From NCBI GenBank assembly GCA_021784575.1, contig JAJYHX010000001.1, forward strand, positions 149,280-213,279: DNA of 64,000 nt, written 5' to 3'. The notes beneath the pieces were generated by a model. That model did not search any database. It was not told the origin of the DNA and saw only the letters and a program-made list of their open reading frames with translations. Source of the stretch: Nitrospirota bacterium. GTDB lineage: Bacteria > Nitrospirota > JACRHJ01. Both the position numbers and the translations under genes were made by a program. This document shows, piece after piece, positions 6,718-16,208 of this stretch. The first letter of the stretch is position 1; each line of letters opens with the position of its first letter.

Positions 6718-8550
6718 ATGTGCGGCATAGTCGGATACATAGGCGGACAGAACGCGGTGCCCATACTCATCGACGGCCTTAGGAGGCTTGAGTATCGCGG
6801 ATACGACTCTGCGGGAATCGCCTTCTTCAAAGACGGCGGGCTGAACGTCAGGAGGAGCGCAGGGAAACTCAAAAACCTTGAGACGTCCATACAGGGCCAG
6901 CTTTTGTATTCAAACATCGGCATCGGACACACCCGCTGGGCGACGCACGGCCGCCCTTGCGAAGAAAACGCGCATCCGCACCGCTCCGGCAGGTTCGTCG
7001 TGGTGCATAACGGTATTATAGAAAACTACGTCCCGCTTAAGGAAAAACTCAAGGAACAGGGGCACGTGTTCAAGTCCGAGACGGATACGGAGGTCATCGC
7101 CCATCTGATAGAGGAACACGCAAAGAAGGGCGGGAACCTTGCCACGGCAACCAGAAAAGCCCTCCTGGAGCTTAAGGGGGCGTATGCAGTCGGCGTGGTC
7201 TGCGAGGACGAGCCGGATACGCTCGTCGCCGCGCGGGCCGGCTGCCCTCTGGTGATTGGCATTGGAAGGCAGGAATATTTCATTGCATCAGACCTGCCGC
7301 CCATCCTAAACTACACGAAAGAGGCTATATTCCTTGACGATTTTGAAATGGCCGTGCTCTCCCGGGACGGGGTGGTGGTGACAGACCTGAAAGGGCGGCT
7401 TAAGGAAAAAGAAATATCCACGGTGCTCTGGAACCCCATAATGGCGGAGAAGGGCGGATACAAGCACTTCATGCTGAAAGAGATATACGAGCAGCCCAGG
7501 GCGATTACGGACACATTCCGGGGCAGGATATCCCCCGAAACCGGGAGCGTTTATCTCGACGAAATCGGCCTCTCGGAGGCCGGAATCAGGAAGATAAAGA
7601 AAGTTACGCTGGTTGCCTGCGGGACATCCTGGCATGCGTGCCTCATAGGGAAGGCCATGCTCGAAGAGCTTGCAAGGATACCGTGCGAGGTTGACATAGC
7701 CTCCGAGTTCCGCTATCGACAGCCCGTAATCGACAAAAATACGCTTCTTATCGCTATTACGCAGTCCGGCGAGACGGCGGACACACTTGCCGCCATGCGC
7801 GAGGCCACGGCCAGGGGCGCGAGGACGATAGCCATATGCAACGCCGTCGGCAGCACCGCGGCGAGGGAGGCCCAGGGCGTGGTATATACGCATGCCGGGC
7901 CGGAGATTGGCGTCGCCTCCACGAAGGCCTTCACCTCCCAGCTTGTCGCGCTGTTTCTCCTCTCGCTTCGCGTGGGAATATCGCGCGGTAATCTCGACTC
8001 CGGGCAGGTAAAGGAATACCTTGACGAGCTTGTGAAAATACCGGCAAAGGCGGAAAAGCTCCTTCTGGATACGGAAGACGGGATAAAAAAACTTGCCAAG
8101 GATTTCTTCAGGCATACGGACTTTCTCTATCTTGGGCGCGGCTACAGCTATCCTGTAGCATTGGAAGGGGCGCTGAAGCTGAAGGAAATTTCATACATAC
8201 ATGCGGAGGGCTATCCCGCGGGAGAGATGAAGCATGGGCCGATAGCCCTTATCGACGAGAAGATGCCCGTGGTGGCTCTCGCGCCGAAAGACCCGGTCTA
8301 CGAGAAGGTGTCGTCGAATATCGAGGAGGTGCGCTCGCGCGGCGGGAAGGTAATAGCCATTGTTACCGGCGGGGATAAAGGCCTTAACACGAAGGCGGAC
8401 TATCTTTTCCGCGTCCCGGAGACAATCCCGTGCCTCTCCCCGATACTGACGACCATGCCATTGCAGCTGCTGGCTTACCACATCGCGGTGCTGCGCGGGA
8501 GCGACGTGGACCAGCCCAGGAACTTGGCCAAGAGCGTTACAGTGGAGTGA
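6718..8550 (+). CDS. glmS: Glutamine--fructose-6-phosphate aminotransferase
   Basis: Converts fructose-6-phosphate and glutamine to glucosamine-6-phosphate, the first committed step of amino-sugar synthesis. The 610-residue protein begins MCGIVGYIGG, with Cys2 as the N-terminal glutaminase nucleophile after Met removal. The class II glutamine amidotransferase domain (about 1-220) carries HTRWATHG and HNGIIENY. Two SIS sugar-isomerase domains follow (about 285-420 and 455-600), containing CGTSWHA, SQSGETADT and STKAFTSQ, and the protein ends in the expected PRNLAKSVTVE. Length and motifs are normal for the family. Confidence 0.96.
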   Translation: MCGIVGYIGGQNAVPILIDGLRRLEYRGYDSAGIAFFKDGGLNVRRSAGKLKNLETSIQGQLLYSNIGIGHTRWATHGRPCEENAHPHRSGRFVVVHNGIIENYVPLKEKLKEQGHVFKSETDTEVIAHLIEEHAKKGGNLATATRKALLELKGAYAVGVVCEDEPDTLVAARAGCPLVIGIGRQEYFIASDLPPILNYTKEAIFLDDFEMAVLSRDGVVVTDLKGRLKEKEISTVLWNPIMAEKGGYKHFMLKEIYEQPRAITDTFRGRISPETGSVYLDEIGLSEAGIRKIKKVTLVACGTSWHACLIGKAMLEELARIPCEVDIASEFRYRQPVIDKNTLLIAITQSGETADTLAAMREATARGARTIAICNAVGSTAAREAQGVVYTHAGPEIGVASTKAFTSQLVALFLLSLRVGISRGNLDSGQVKEYLDELVKIPAKAEKLLLDTEDGIKKLAKDFFRHTDFLYLGRGYSYPVALEGALKLKEISYIHAEGYPAGEMKHGPIALIDEKMPVVALAPKDPVYEKVSSNIEEVRSRGGKVIAIVTGGDKGLNTKADYLFRVPETIPCLSPILTTMPLQLLAYHIAVLRGSDVDQPRNLAKSVTVE

Positions 8551-8580
8551 CGCAAAAGTTTTAACGGAAGGCGGCATTGT

Positions 8581-10746
8581 ATGAAGGTTTTGGGCGACCT
8601 GAATAAAGAGCAGAGGGAGGCTGTAACCTGTTGCGACGGCCCCCTGCTGATTCTGGCGGGCGCCGGAAGCGGCAAGACCAGGACTATTACCTACAGGATT
8701 GCGTATCTGATAAACAACCTGGGGGTGCGTCCGGGGGAGATATTCGCGGTAACATTCACGAACAAGGCCGCGCGCGAAATGCTCTCCCGCGTCGAGGAAC
8801 TTCTCGGCCGCTCCGCAAAGGGGATGTGGGTGTCGACGTTTCATTCCGCATGCGCAAGAATCCTTAGAGAAGACATAGGTCTTTTGGGGTACCCGAAGAA
8901 CTTCACCATAATCGACGCGGCTGATTCGCTCTCGCTTATAAAGTCCTGTATGCACGACCTTGGAATAAGCGACAGGCTGTTCTCTCCCCGCGAGGTGGCG
9001 GGCAAGATAAGCTCCCTGAAAAGCACAATCGTCACGCCGGAGGAGTTCGCCGGAAGCGCCCAGCAGTTCGGTTTCGAGTCCAAGGTCGCGAAGATATATT
9101 CCCTGCACCAGGAGCGGCTGAAGAGTTCCGGGGTGTTGGACTTCGACGACCTCCTGATGCTGACCGTCTTCCTCCTGCAAAGGCACCGGGGCGCGCTGAA
9201 CAAGTACCAGGACATCTTCAGATATATCATGGTGGACGAATACCAGGACACCAACACCGCCCAGTATAAACTGATAAAGCTTCTCGCGGGGAAAAGCAGG
9301 AACGTCTGCGTCGTCGGGGACGACGACCAGTCCATATACGGCTGGCGAGGCGCAGACATCAGGAACATACTGGAGTTCGAGAAGGACTACCCGGAAGCGA
9401 GAGTCATAAAGCTCGAGCAGAATTACCGTTCCACGCAGAGGATCCTCGACGCCGCATGGTCTTTGGTGTGCAATAACCCGGGCCGAATGCCGAAGAAGCT
9501 CTGGACGGAGCTTGGACATGGCGAGAAGGCGGAGCACGTCCGGGTAATGGACGAGGAGGCGGAGGCCGCCTGCATCGCCAAGGAAATATCAAAACAAATA
9601 AAAGAGGGCCGCTCCTTGAAGGACTTCGCCGTCCTCTATCGCACGAACACCCAATCCCGCACGATTGAAGAGGCATTCCGCCGCGAGGGCATACCCTACG
9701 TTGTCGTCGGCGGCATGAAGTTCTACGACCGGAAGGAGATAAAAGACCTCATAACGTACCTGAAGGCCGTCTCCAATCCCAAGGACTCCGTGAGCTTGAA
9801 GCGCATCGTGAACTGCCCGCCGCGCGGAATAGGCGAGGCTACCATGAAAAAGGCTATGGAACCGGGGCCGCACCAGAACCTGCCGCTTGTCGAAAACCTT
9901 CTGCGGCTTTCCGAAGACGAGTCTCTCGGCGCGGGGCCGAAGCGAAGGATAAGCGAGTTTCTGGCCATGCTCTCCGAGCTTGTCGAGATGAAGGCTGGGC
10001 ATGGCCCGGGGTATCTGCTCGAAAAAATAATAGCAAAAACGAAATACCTTGAGCATCTGCGGGAAAGCCTGGGGGCGGAATCCCAGAGCAGGATAGACAA
10101 CATAAAGGAGCTTCTGTCGTCCGTCAGGCGTTTCGAGGAGGAGACCGACGACTCATCCCTTGAGGCCTACCTGGCCCAGGTATCGCTGATTACGGACTGG
10201 GACAACCAGAAGGCCTCAAGCCAGGCTGTGACGCTTATGACCCTGCACCTTTCCAAGGGCCTGGAGTTCCCGGTGGTATTTATCGCGGGGATGGAGGAGG
10301 GGCTTATACCGCACGCACAGTCGAAGTCCGACGAGCGGGAGATGGAAGAGGAGCGAAGGCTTTTGTATGTCGGGATGACGCGGGCCAGGAAGAAGCTTTA
10401 TCTGTTTTCCTCCGTGACCAGACGGCTGGCCGGTCTTACGCAGTCGAACAGGCCCTCACGGTTCCTGGAAGAGATACCGGCGGAGCTTATCCGCTGTCGT
10501 GAAATCGGAGTTTCGAGGAAACAGGCGGAATCGCGCGCGCCTGCAACCATGCCCTGCGCCTCCGAGACGAGGACAGCCGCCCCCAGTCCGTTCAAAAGCG
10601 GTTGCCAGGTGCGGCATCCGTTATGGGGATGCGGAGTGGTGGAGAAGTCCGAGGGCAGGGGGGAAAGCCAGAAACTGACAGTGCTCTTCGCAAGCGTCGG
10701 TAAAAAGAAACTCCTTGCCAGGGCCGCGAACCTAAAGCTGACTTGA
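8581..10746 (+). CDS. pcrA: UvrD/PcrA-family ATP-dependent DNA helicase
   Basis: A superfamily 1A 3'-to-5' helicase acting in repair, replication restart and removal of transcription complexes. Of 721 residues, the Walker A motif GAGSGKT is at 27-33, the Walker B/Q-type VDEYQDTN near 218-225, and QSIYGWRGAD, QNYRS and TLHLSKGLEFPVVF (about 545-560) give the remaining SF1 motifs. The last 45 residues (VRHPLWGCGVVEKSEG...) form the Tudor-like tail typical of PcrA, which binds RNA polymerase. It begins 30 nt after glmS. A palindromic repeat follows the stop codon. Confidence 0.93.
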   Translation: MKVLGDLNKEQREAVTCCDGPLLILAGAGSGKTRTITYRIAYLINNLGVRPGEIFAVTFTNKAAREMLSRVEELLGRSAKGMWVSTFHSACARILREDIGLLGYPKNFTIIDAADSLSLIKSCMHDLGISDRLFSPREVAGKISSLKSTIVTPEEFAGSAQQFGFESKVAKIYSLHQERLKSSGVLDFDDLLMLTVFLLQRHRGALNKYQDIFRYIMVDEYQDTNTAQYKLIKLLAGKSRNVCVVGDDDQSIYGWRGADIRNILEFEKDYPEARVIKLEQNYRSTQRILDAAWSLVCNNPGRMPKKLWTELGHGEKAEHVRVMDEEAEAACIAKEISKQIKEGRSLKDFAVLYRTNTQSRTIEEAFRREGIPYVVVGGMKFYDRKEIKDLITYLKAVSNPKDSVSLKRIVNCPPRGIGEATMKKAMEPGPHQNLPLVENLLRLSEDESLGAGPKRRISEFLAMLSELVEMKAGHGPGYLLEKIIAKTKYLEHLRESLGAESQSRIDNIKELLSSVRRFEEETDDSSLEAYLAQVSLITDWDNQKASSQAVTLMTLHLSKGLEFPVVFIAGMEEGLIPHAQSKSDEREMEEERRLLYVGMTRARKKLYLFSSVTRRLAGLTQSNRPSRFLEEIPAELIRCREIGVSRKQAESRAPATMPCASETRTAAPSPFKSGCQVRHPLWGCGVVEKSEGRGESQKLTVLFASVGKKKLLARAANLKLT

Positions 10747-10756
10747 GAGCGCTTTA

Positions 10757-10774
10757 TCGGTAGAGCCGGCAGGC
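10757..10774. repeat. CGGTAGAGCCGGCAGGCC repeat after pcrA
   Basis: An 18-bp stretch nearly identical to the core of the element in holB (864-908). It lies in the 47-nt gap between the convergent pcrA and SurA-N genes, so this copy is intergenic, unlike those in holB and metH. Confidence 0.55.
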
Positions 10775-10793
10775 CCGCGCGACGCGCCGGGAA

Positions 10794-11513
10794 CTACGAG
10801 TTGGCGCTCGTTATTGAGGGATTCAATATTATCTTCGCGCGCGCTCTCAGACCTTCCTTGAACGTCTCCACCTGCTTTTCCTGCATTATCAGGGTCAGCA
10901 TCCCGGAAAGGTTCTTCTTCTGCGCCTGGAAATCCTTCTCGTCGAACGGCTTGTTCTGCATGGCGAGCTGGGACTTGTAATAGTCCCTGGCCTCGTCTTC
11001 CGTAACATAAACGGAACTCTTTACCAGATCCTGCAATTTCTCCGTCAGTATTTCGTCCCTGAGACGCCGTTCATATATCGCGGGCGTCATCCCGTTCTGC
11101 TGAAGAGCCTGGATATAGAGCTTCTTGTTGAACCTGCCGTTCTCATCCTGAAAGGACTTGCTCTGGACTACGACGTCCGAGATTTCCCTGTCGGATACGG
11201 AAAGACCTTCCCTTTTCGCCTCCGCCAGAAGGAGCCTTCTGTCTATCATGCCTTTTATTGTATTCATACCCAGCTGCTTGGATATATTGTCGGGTATGTT
11301 TCCCTTGTAGAGGTTGCGATAGATGTCCTGCATCCTGTACAGGGCGTCCTGGTATTGCGGCATGGTTATAACCCGGCCGTTCACCTTCGCGGCGTATTCC
11401 TCGACCGTCTGCCCGCCAAGCATAAAATAACCGCCCGTTATTATGAACGTGAGGGTTACTACCGTCAGGAGGGCCTTGATGATTATCGGATGTCTGTGTA
11501 TGAACTCTATCAT
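10794..11513 (-). CDS. SurA-N-domain periplasmic protein without a PPIase domain
   Basis: A 239-residue protein with one N-terminal membrane anchor (about residues 10-32), followed by the SurA/PpiD-type chaperone domain. The typical pattern VNGRVITMPQYQDAL...MIDRRLLLAEAKREGLSV is visible, then a helical segment up to about residue 195. No parvulin-type isomerase domain follows, so it would act, if at all, as a holdase or anchor for outer-membrane protein passage; this is inference from the family. The ribosome site is AAAGGAG, about 11 nt before ATG. It is convergent with pcrA and lies downstream of moaA-moaC across a repeat-bearing gap. Confidence 0.75.
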   Translation of the reverse strand: MIEFIHRHPIIIKALLTVVTLTFIITGGYFMLGGQTVEEYAAKVNGRVITMPQYQDALYRMQDIYRNLYKGNIPDNISKQLGMNTIKGMIDRRLLLAEAKREGLSVSDREISDVVVQSKSFQDENGRFNKKLYIQALQQNGMTPAIYERRLRDEILTEKLQDLVKSSVYVTEDEARDYYKSQLAMQNKPFDEKDFQAQKKNLSGMLTLIMQEKQVETFKEGLRARAKIILNPSITSANS

Positions 11514-11544
11514 AAGCGAAAAACTCCTTTTTAAACCTTCGTCA

Positions 11545-11627
11545 CTTTCTTTTCACGCGAAAAGAAAGCAACTAAAGAAAAGCGGGACCGTTTAAAAGTT
11601 TTTAGTGTTACCTTTTTACCAAAAAGG
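11545..11627. repeat. Pair of AT-rich hairpins between moaC and the SurA-N gene
   Basis: CTTTCTTTTC and GAAAAGAAAG form a perfect 10-bp stem (11545-11568), and CCTTTTT and AAAAAGG form a 7-bp stem (11611-11627). Both match commonly dispersed bacterial repeat types. Neither is followed by a convincing T-run on the minus strand, so I do not call them terminators. Confidence 0.5.
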
Positions 11628-11637
11628 CAGCGGTTTT

Positions 11638-12120
11638 TCAAGAGGATTTCCGCACGAAATGCCCGGAGCGCCCGCCGGACTTCTCCAGCAGGCGTATATC
11701 CGTAATCTCCATGCCGCGGTCTGCCGCCTTGCACATGTCGTAAATTGTGAGCGCCGCGACTGCCGCCGCCGTCAATGCCTCCATTTCCACGCCGGTCCTG
11801 GCGGTTACCTTTGCCTCCGCCCGAATCCCGACAGAGTGCGTCGCCTCATTCAGCGTAAAGTCTATCGACACCCTTTCGAGCGGCAGGGGATGGCATAGCG
11901 GGATAAGACCGGAGGTCTTCTTCGCGGCCATTATGCCTGCCAGACGCGCCACCTCCAGGACATCGCCCTTTGCGGCTTTTTTGTCCTTTATAAGTTTAAA
12001 CGTCTCAGGCGCCATCAGCACCCTGCCCTCGGCGGCGGCTATGCGCTCTGTTATGTCCTTCCCGGATACGTCCACCATCCTGGACGCGCCCTTTTCGTCG
12101 AAATGGGTGAGGCTTGACAT
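11638..12120 (-). CDS. moaC: Cyclic pyranopterin monophosphate synthase
   Basis: Converts the MoaA product into cyclic pyranopterin monophosphate, the first stable molybdopterin precursor. The 160-residue protein has all family blocks: [12 protein letters not shown] (15-26), [42 protein letters not shown] and [10 protein letters not shown] near the C-terminus. It starts 7 nt after moaA ends, so moaA-moaC form an operon. The rest of the molybdopterin pathway is not in this window. Confidence 0.95.
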   Translation of the reverse strand: MSSLTHFDEKGASRMVDVSGKDITERIAAAEGRVLMAPETFKLIKDKKAAKGDVLEVARLAGIMAAKKTSGLIPLCHPLPLERVSIDFTLNEATHSVGIRAEAKVTARTGVEMEALTAAAVAALTIYDMCKAADRGMEITDIRLLEKSGGRSGHFVRKSS

Positions 12121-12127
12121 CAGCAGG

Positions 12128-13129
12128 TTACCCCCCGATTTTGCTCATGGAGCGGCGGTATTTGTCCTTTATGCCGCCCGCGATGGAATGGCCTTCGGGT
12201 TTCACGGCGAGGGCGAGGGATATAAGCCTCGACAGTTCCGCGTCGCCGCACCCCGACCTAAGCGGCGCTTTTATATCTATCTCCGTCTCCGAGAAAAGGC
12301 ATGGCCTGAGTTTGCCGTCGGCTGTCAATCTCAGCCTGTTGCAGCTTCCGCAGAAATGGTTCGAGAGCGCGCTTATGAACCCCAGAATACCCATTGCATC
12401 CGGGAGCTTATAGAGTTTCGCGGGGCCGCCGGCCTTCGCTTTTTGGCCTCCCTGGCTGTCCTGGTTCACTGCTGAAAGCCTGCCCAGGGCGGAGATTTTG
12501 TCCATTATTTCGTCCGCCGTAATTATCCTGCCGCCGTCCCAGGTTGCGATGCCGCCGGTGGGCATGAACTCTATAAAACGGACATGATAGGGCCTGGTGA
12601 GCGTAAGACGCGCAAACTCGCGGATTTCATTGTCGTTTATGCCTTTTATTGCCACGACGTTTATTTTTATGGGGTCAAAACCCGTTTCCTCCGCCCGGCG
12701 TATGCCGTCCAAAACGGCGCGTAGGTCCCCGCCCCTTGTAAGCTCGCCGAACCGCACAGGGTTGAGCGAGTCGAGGCTGATGTTTATGCGCCTCAAGCCC
12801 GCATCGTATAGCCCCTCCGCCATCTTCCCGAGCAGGATGCCGTTGGTGGTGAGCGAGAGGTCGTCGATGCCGGGTATGGCGGCGATTTCCTTTATCAGGC
12901 TCACCACGTCCTTCCTGACGAGCGGTTCCCCGCCGGTCAGGCGCACCTTGCGTATACCTTTCTTCGCCGCCACCCGGACTATCCGCAGTATCTCCTCGTA
13001 TCGGAGGATCGCCTCGTGGGAGAGCCCCGGGACGCCGCCTTCCGGCATACAATACACGCAGCGGAGGTTGCACCGGTCGGTAATGGATACCCTGAGATAT
13101 TCTATGTTCCTGTTTGCCCGGTCCAGCAT
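12128..13129 (-). CDS. moaA: GTP 3',8-cyclase (radical SAM)
   Basis: Radical SAM enzyme that starts molybdenum cofactor synthesis by rearranging GTP. The 333-residue protein shows the SAM-cluster motif [15 protein letters not shown] near residues 18-32, [11 protein letters not shown], the C-terminal substrate cluster motif [14 protein letters not shown] and PCLF. A short Gln/Lys/Gly-rich insert (about 228-242) lies before the C-terminal cluster region. Paired with moaC. It implies the organism makes molybdo- or tungstoenzymes. Confidence 0.95.
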   Translation of the reverse strand: MLDRANRNIEYLRVSITDRCNLRCVYCMPEGGVPGLSHEAILRYEEILRIVRVAAKKGIRKVRLTGGEPLVRKDVVSLIKEIAAIPGIDDLSLTTNGILLGKMAEGLYDAGLRRINISLDSLNPVRFGELTRGGDLRAVLDGIRRAEETGFDPIKINVVAIKGINDNEIREFARLTLTRPYHVRFIEFMPTGGIATWDGGRIITADEIMDKISALGRLSAVNQDSQGGQKAKAGGPAKLYKLPDAMGILGFISALSNHFCGSCNRLRLTADGKLRPCLFSETEIDIKAPLRSGCGDAELSRLISLALAVKPEGHSIAGGIKDKYRRSMSKIGG

Positions 13130-13197
13130 TCTGTCTTTATTTTAGTTTTAAAAGGGACGGAAGGCAAGAAATTAAAGTTTCGGGGGTTATTTTGGTC

Positions 13198-13226
13198 TTG
13201 ACACGCGCGGTTTTAAGGATTAAACT
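13198..13226 (+). promoter_or_regulatory. Promoter of the hyf-like operon
   Basis: TTGACA is followed after 17 nt by TAAACT, about 50 nt before hyfB. It sits in the 143-bp divergent gap between moaA and hyfB. Confidence 0.5.
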
Positions 13227-13272
13227 CCCGCCGACGTTTTTTTGTTCTATGGGAACCTGATAAGTCTTTGAG

Positions 13273-15255
13273 ATGGAAACGGACCGTCCGGATAAAGCCG
13301 TATCTGTAGTCAACGGGGAAATTTCCAGCGCCTGCTATCTCCTCTACGCCGCCGGATGCCTTTTCCTTGGACTTTTCTCGCTTCGGGACCTGCTCTTCGG
13401 CTATTCCTGGTATCTCTCCCTGCCCCTCTCCGGCGTTCTGTCTCTAAGCTTCGGCGGCGGCGGACTTTCGGCATATTTCGTCATCATACTCTCGCTGCTC
13501 GGTTTTTGCGTATCCATATATTCGGTTGGATACACAAAACATTCCGGCGGCGGTTCGCCCTGGCCTTCCTTTTTCATCTTCGGAATATTCCTTTCCTCGA
13601 TGTGCGCCGTGTTCTATTCGGCGAACATCCCGGCATTTCTTATTTCCTGGGAGACGATGTCCCTTTCGTCGTATTTTCTCGTCGTCTCGGATACGACAAA
13701 TATTGAATCCTCGCGCGCCGGGCTTCTCTACGCCGTGATGACCCATGTCGGCACGGCGTTTATAATGGCCGCTTTCATGGTCATGTTCTTCGCCACGGGG
13801 TCGCTTGAGTTCACGGCAATAAAGGCGGGGCTTGCGGGCGCGGGAGGGCTTCGCTCCGTCATATTTGTCCTCGCGCTCACAGGTTTCGGGACAAAGGCGG
13901 GCATAATCCCGCTTCATACATGGCTTCCGAGGGCGCATCCGGCGGCTCCGTCGAACGTCTCCGCGCTGATGTCCGGCGTGATGATAAAATCCGGCATCTA
14001 CGGAATCCTCCTTGTAGCTTTCAATATACTGGGCGCAGGCGCGGGTCTGTCGGCGGCCCCGCTCTGGTGGGGAGTGGCGGTTCTTTCCGCGGGGGCGGTA
14101 TCCTCGGTTATGGGGATTATGCACGCGCTGATGGAACGCGACATCAAGAGGCTTCTGGCATACAGCAGCGTCGAGAACATCGGGATTATACTGCTTGGAG
14201 TCGGCGCATCGATGATTTTCTCATGCAATAACCTTCCGGTTCTGGCCGGGCTGGCGCTTGCCGCCGCGCTCTATCATACGCTGAACCATGCGGTATTCAA
14301 AGGGCTCCTCTTCATGGGGGCCGGGTCTGTCGTAAATACCACGGGCACAAAGAACCTGGAGGAGATGGGCGGGCTGATAAAGCGGATGCCCTGGACGGGC
14401 CTTTTCTTCCTTGTCGGTTCCATCGCCATATGCGCGCTCCCGCCATTCAACGGGTTCATGAGCGAATGGCTGACGTTTCAGTCCCTTATCATGGGAATAA
14501 AGACCTCCGTCGTCCTCGCAAAGACATTAATGCTCCTCTCCGGGGCCGCGCTGGCGCTCACCGGGGCGCTTGCCGCGTCGTGCTTTGTGAAGGCGTTCGG
14601 GATAAGCTTCCTTGGGGTTCCCAGGAGCCGCGAGGCGCAGGCGGCGAAAGAAGCGCCCGCAGCCATGCTCCTGGGGATGGGTATTTTGTCGCTGTTCTGC
14701 CTCCTGCTCGGAATATTTCCGGGATACATCCTGAAGCTTCTCTCCGGCATACCCCTGCCGGTGCTTGGGAGTCTTCCGCAGTTCGTCCCAGGCGGTCTGG
14801 CCGTCTTTGGCATAGGCTCCTCAGGCGTCCTGCCGGTCACCCTGCTCGGCTCTTTCCTCGCCGGGGCCGCGTTTATTTTTGTCTTCCCGCTTGCCGCCGG
14901 AGGCGGGAGGAAATCCACATGCGCCGACCCGTGGGACTGCGGCATCCAAAAACTTACGCCGAGGATGCAGTATACGGCTACCGCGTTCACGCATCCGCTT
15001 CGCAGGATATTCAAGAAAATATACAAGCCCAGGAAGGAAGTGCGGATAGAGTATATTGTGAAGCCGTTTTTCACGCGCGAGATAGAATATCGCTCCGAGA
15101 TAACTCCGCTTGCAGAGGCATATTTCTACAGGCCGCTTGTCCGCGCGCTCCACGGCCTGGCGCACTTTGCAAAGAGGCTTCAATCGGGCAATCTGCAGCT
15201 TTATCTGGGATACATCCTGGGGACGCTTGTAGTCCTGCTGGTGGTCTGGGGTTAG
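13273..15255 (+). CDS. hyfB: HyfB-like proton-pumping antiporter subunit
   Basis: A 660-residue integral membrane protein of the NuoL/MrpA/HyfB family, the proton-translocating arm of complex I-related enzymes. It has about 14-16 hydrophobic helices. The central antiporter block includes the helix-breaking KAGIIPLHTWLPRAHPAAPSN region (near 212-232) with Lys and His typical of proton paths, and HALMERDIKRLLAYSSVENIG (about 283-303). The C-terminal end carries the soluble segment and final helix characteristic of HyfB. First gene of a six-gene operon; the next gene starts 1 nt after its stop. It would couple electron transfer to ion pumping in the complex. Confidence 0.88.
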   Translation: METDRPDKAVSVVNGEISSACYLLYAAGCLFLGLFSLRDLLFGYSWYLSLPLSGVLSLSFGGGGLSAYFVIILSLLGFCVSIYSVGYTKHSGGGSPWPSFFIFGIFLSSMCAVFYSANIPAFLISWETMSLSSYFLVVSDTTNIESSRAGLLYAVMTHVGTAFIMAAFMVMFFATGSLEFTAIKAGLAGAGGLRSVIFVLALTGFGTKAGIIPLHTWLPRAHPAAPSNVSALMSGVMIKSGIYGILLVAFNILGAGAGLSAAPLWWGVAVLSAGAVSSVMGIMHALMERDIKRLLAYSSVENIGIILLGVGASMIFSCNNLPVLAGLALAAALYHTLNHAVFKGLLFMGAGSVVNTTGTKNLEEMGGLIKRMPWTGLFFLVGSIAICALPPFNGFMSEWLTFQSLIMGIKTSVVLAKTLMLLSGAALALTGALAASCFVKAFGISFLGVPRSREAQAAKEAPAAMLLGMGILSLFCLLLGIFPGYILKLLSGIPLPVLGSLPQFVPGGLAVFGIGSSGVLPVTLLGSFLAGAAFIFVFPLAAGGGRKSTCADPWDCGIQKLTPRMQYTATAFTHPLRRIFKKIYKPRKEVRIEYIVKPFFTREIEYRSEITPLAEAYFYRPLVRALHGLAHFAKRLQSGNLQLYLGYILGTLVVLLVVWG

Positions 15256-15256
15256 G

Positions 15257-16207
15257 ATGGAAAAACTTCAGTTCATGTTGATACTGCTCCTCTCGCCGCT
15301 CGCGCAGGGGATAATAAAAAAGCTGAAGGCCATGATGCAGGGAAGGCGCGGGACACCCGTGCTCCAGCCGTATTACGACCTGGCAAGGCTTTTCAAAAAA
15401 GACATGACGATTCCCGGCACCGCCTCGTGGATATTCCATGCCGCGCCATATGTCGTGTTCGCGTCCGTGCTCGCGGCGTCCATGCTTGTGCCGGTATTTT
15501 CGGCCGGAGGCCGTCCGTCCGGCCTTTTGGCGGGCGGGGGCGGTTTTTTCGGGATGGGCGATATTATCGCCATAATCTACACCCTTGCGCTCGGCAGGTT
15601 CTTCATGGCCCTTGGCGGGCTTGACGCGGGCACGGTCTTCGGCGGCGAGGGTTCGAGCCGCGAGATGACCGTGGCAATACTGGTGGAACCGAGCATGATG
15701 CTTGCCATATTCACCGTCGCCGCGGCGAGCGGTTCCACAAACCTCGGCGTAATCGCAAACTCCGGGAATTTTTTCTTCTCGCCCGCGCACGTCCTGGCCC
15801 TGGCGGCGTTTTTCGTTGCCGTCATTGCCGAGACGGGCAGGATTCCCGTGGACAACCCGGACACGCACCTTGAGCTTACGATGATACACGAGGGGATGCT
15901 CCTGGAATATTCAGGGAAATACCTGGCCGTGATGGAGTGGGCGCATTACATGAAACAGATGCTGCTTTTTACCCTGGCGGCGGACCTTTTCTTCCCTTAC
16001 GGGATAGCCGGGGCCGGCGCCGGCGCCGGTATCGGAATCGCGGCGGCGGGTTTCTGGGCGGGGAAGATGCTGGCGCTGTGCTTCGGGATGGCGCTTGTCG
16101 AGTCCACGAGGGCGAAGATGCGTTTCTTCCAGCTTCCGTCGCTTCTGGGCGCGGCGTTCGTTCTATCGGCCCTCTCGATGATAACCTTCGTAATGACAGG
16201 AAAATAA
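15257..16207 (+). CDS. hyfC: HyfC-like membrane subunit (NuoH family)
   Basis: A 316-residue membrane protein of the NuoH/HyfC family, which connects the electron-carrying module to the membrane arm. Visible family signatures are RRGTPVLQPYYDLARLFKKD (residues 32-51, cytoplasmic loop) and AETGRIPVDNPDTHLELTMIHE (about 194-215), the acidic loop near the quinone-site region in complex I. About eight helices are predicted. It is separated from its neighbours by 1 nt on each side. Confidence 0.9.
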   Translation: MEKLQFMLILLLSPLAQGIIKKLKAMMQGRRGTPVLQPYYDLARLFKKDMTIPGTASWIFHAAPYVVFASVLAASMLVPVFSAGGRPSGLLAGGGGFFGMGDIIAIIYTLALGRFFMALGGLDAGTVFGGEGSSREMTVAILVEPSMMLAIFTVAAASGSTNLGVIANSGNFFFSPAHVLALAAFFVAVIAETGRIPVDNPDTHLELTMIHEGMLLEYSGKYLAVMEWAHYMKQMLLFTLAADLFFPYGIAGAGAGAGIGIAAAGFWAGKMLALCFGMALVESTRAKMRFFQLPSLLGAAFVLSALSMITFVMTGK

Positions 16208-16208
16208 A

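Noticed and set aside
8191-9537. 448-residue minus-strand frame spanning the glmS-pcrA junction
   Set aside because: It covers two clear genes on the other strand and has no recognisable domain or ribosome site.
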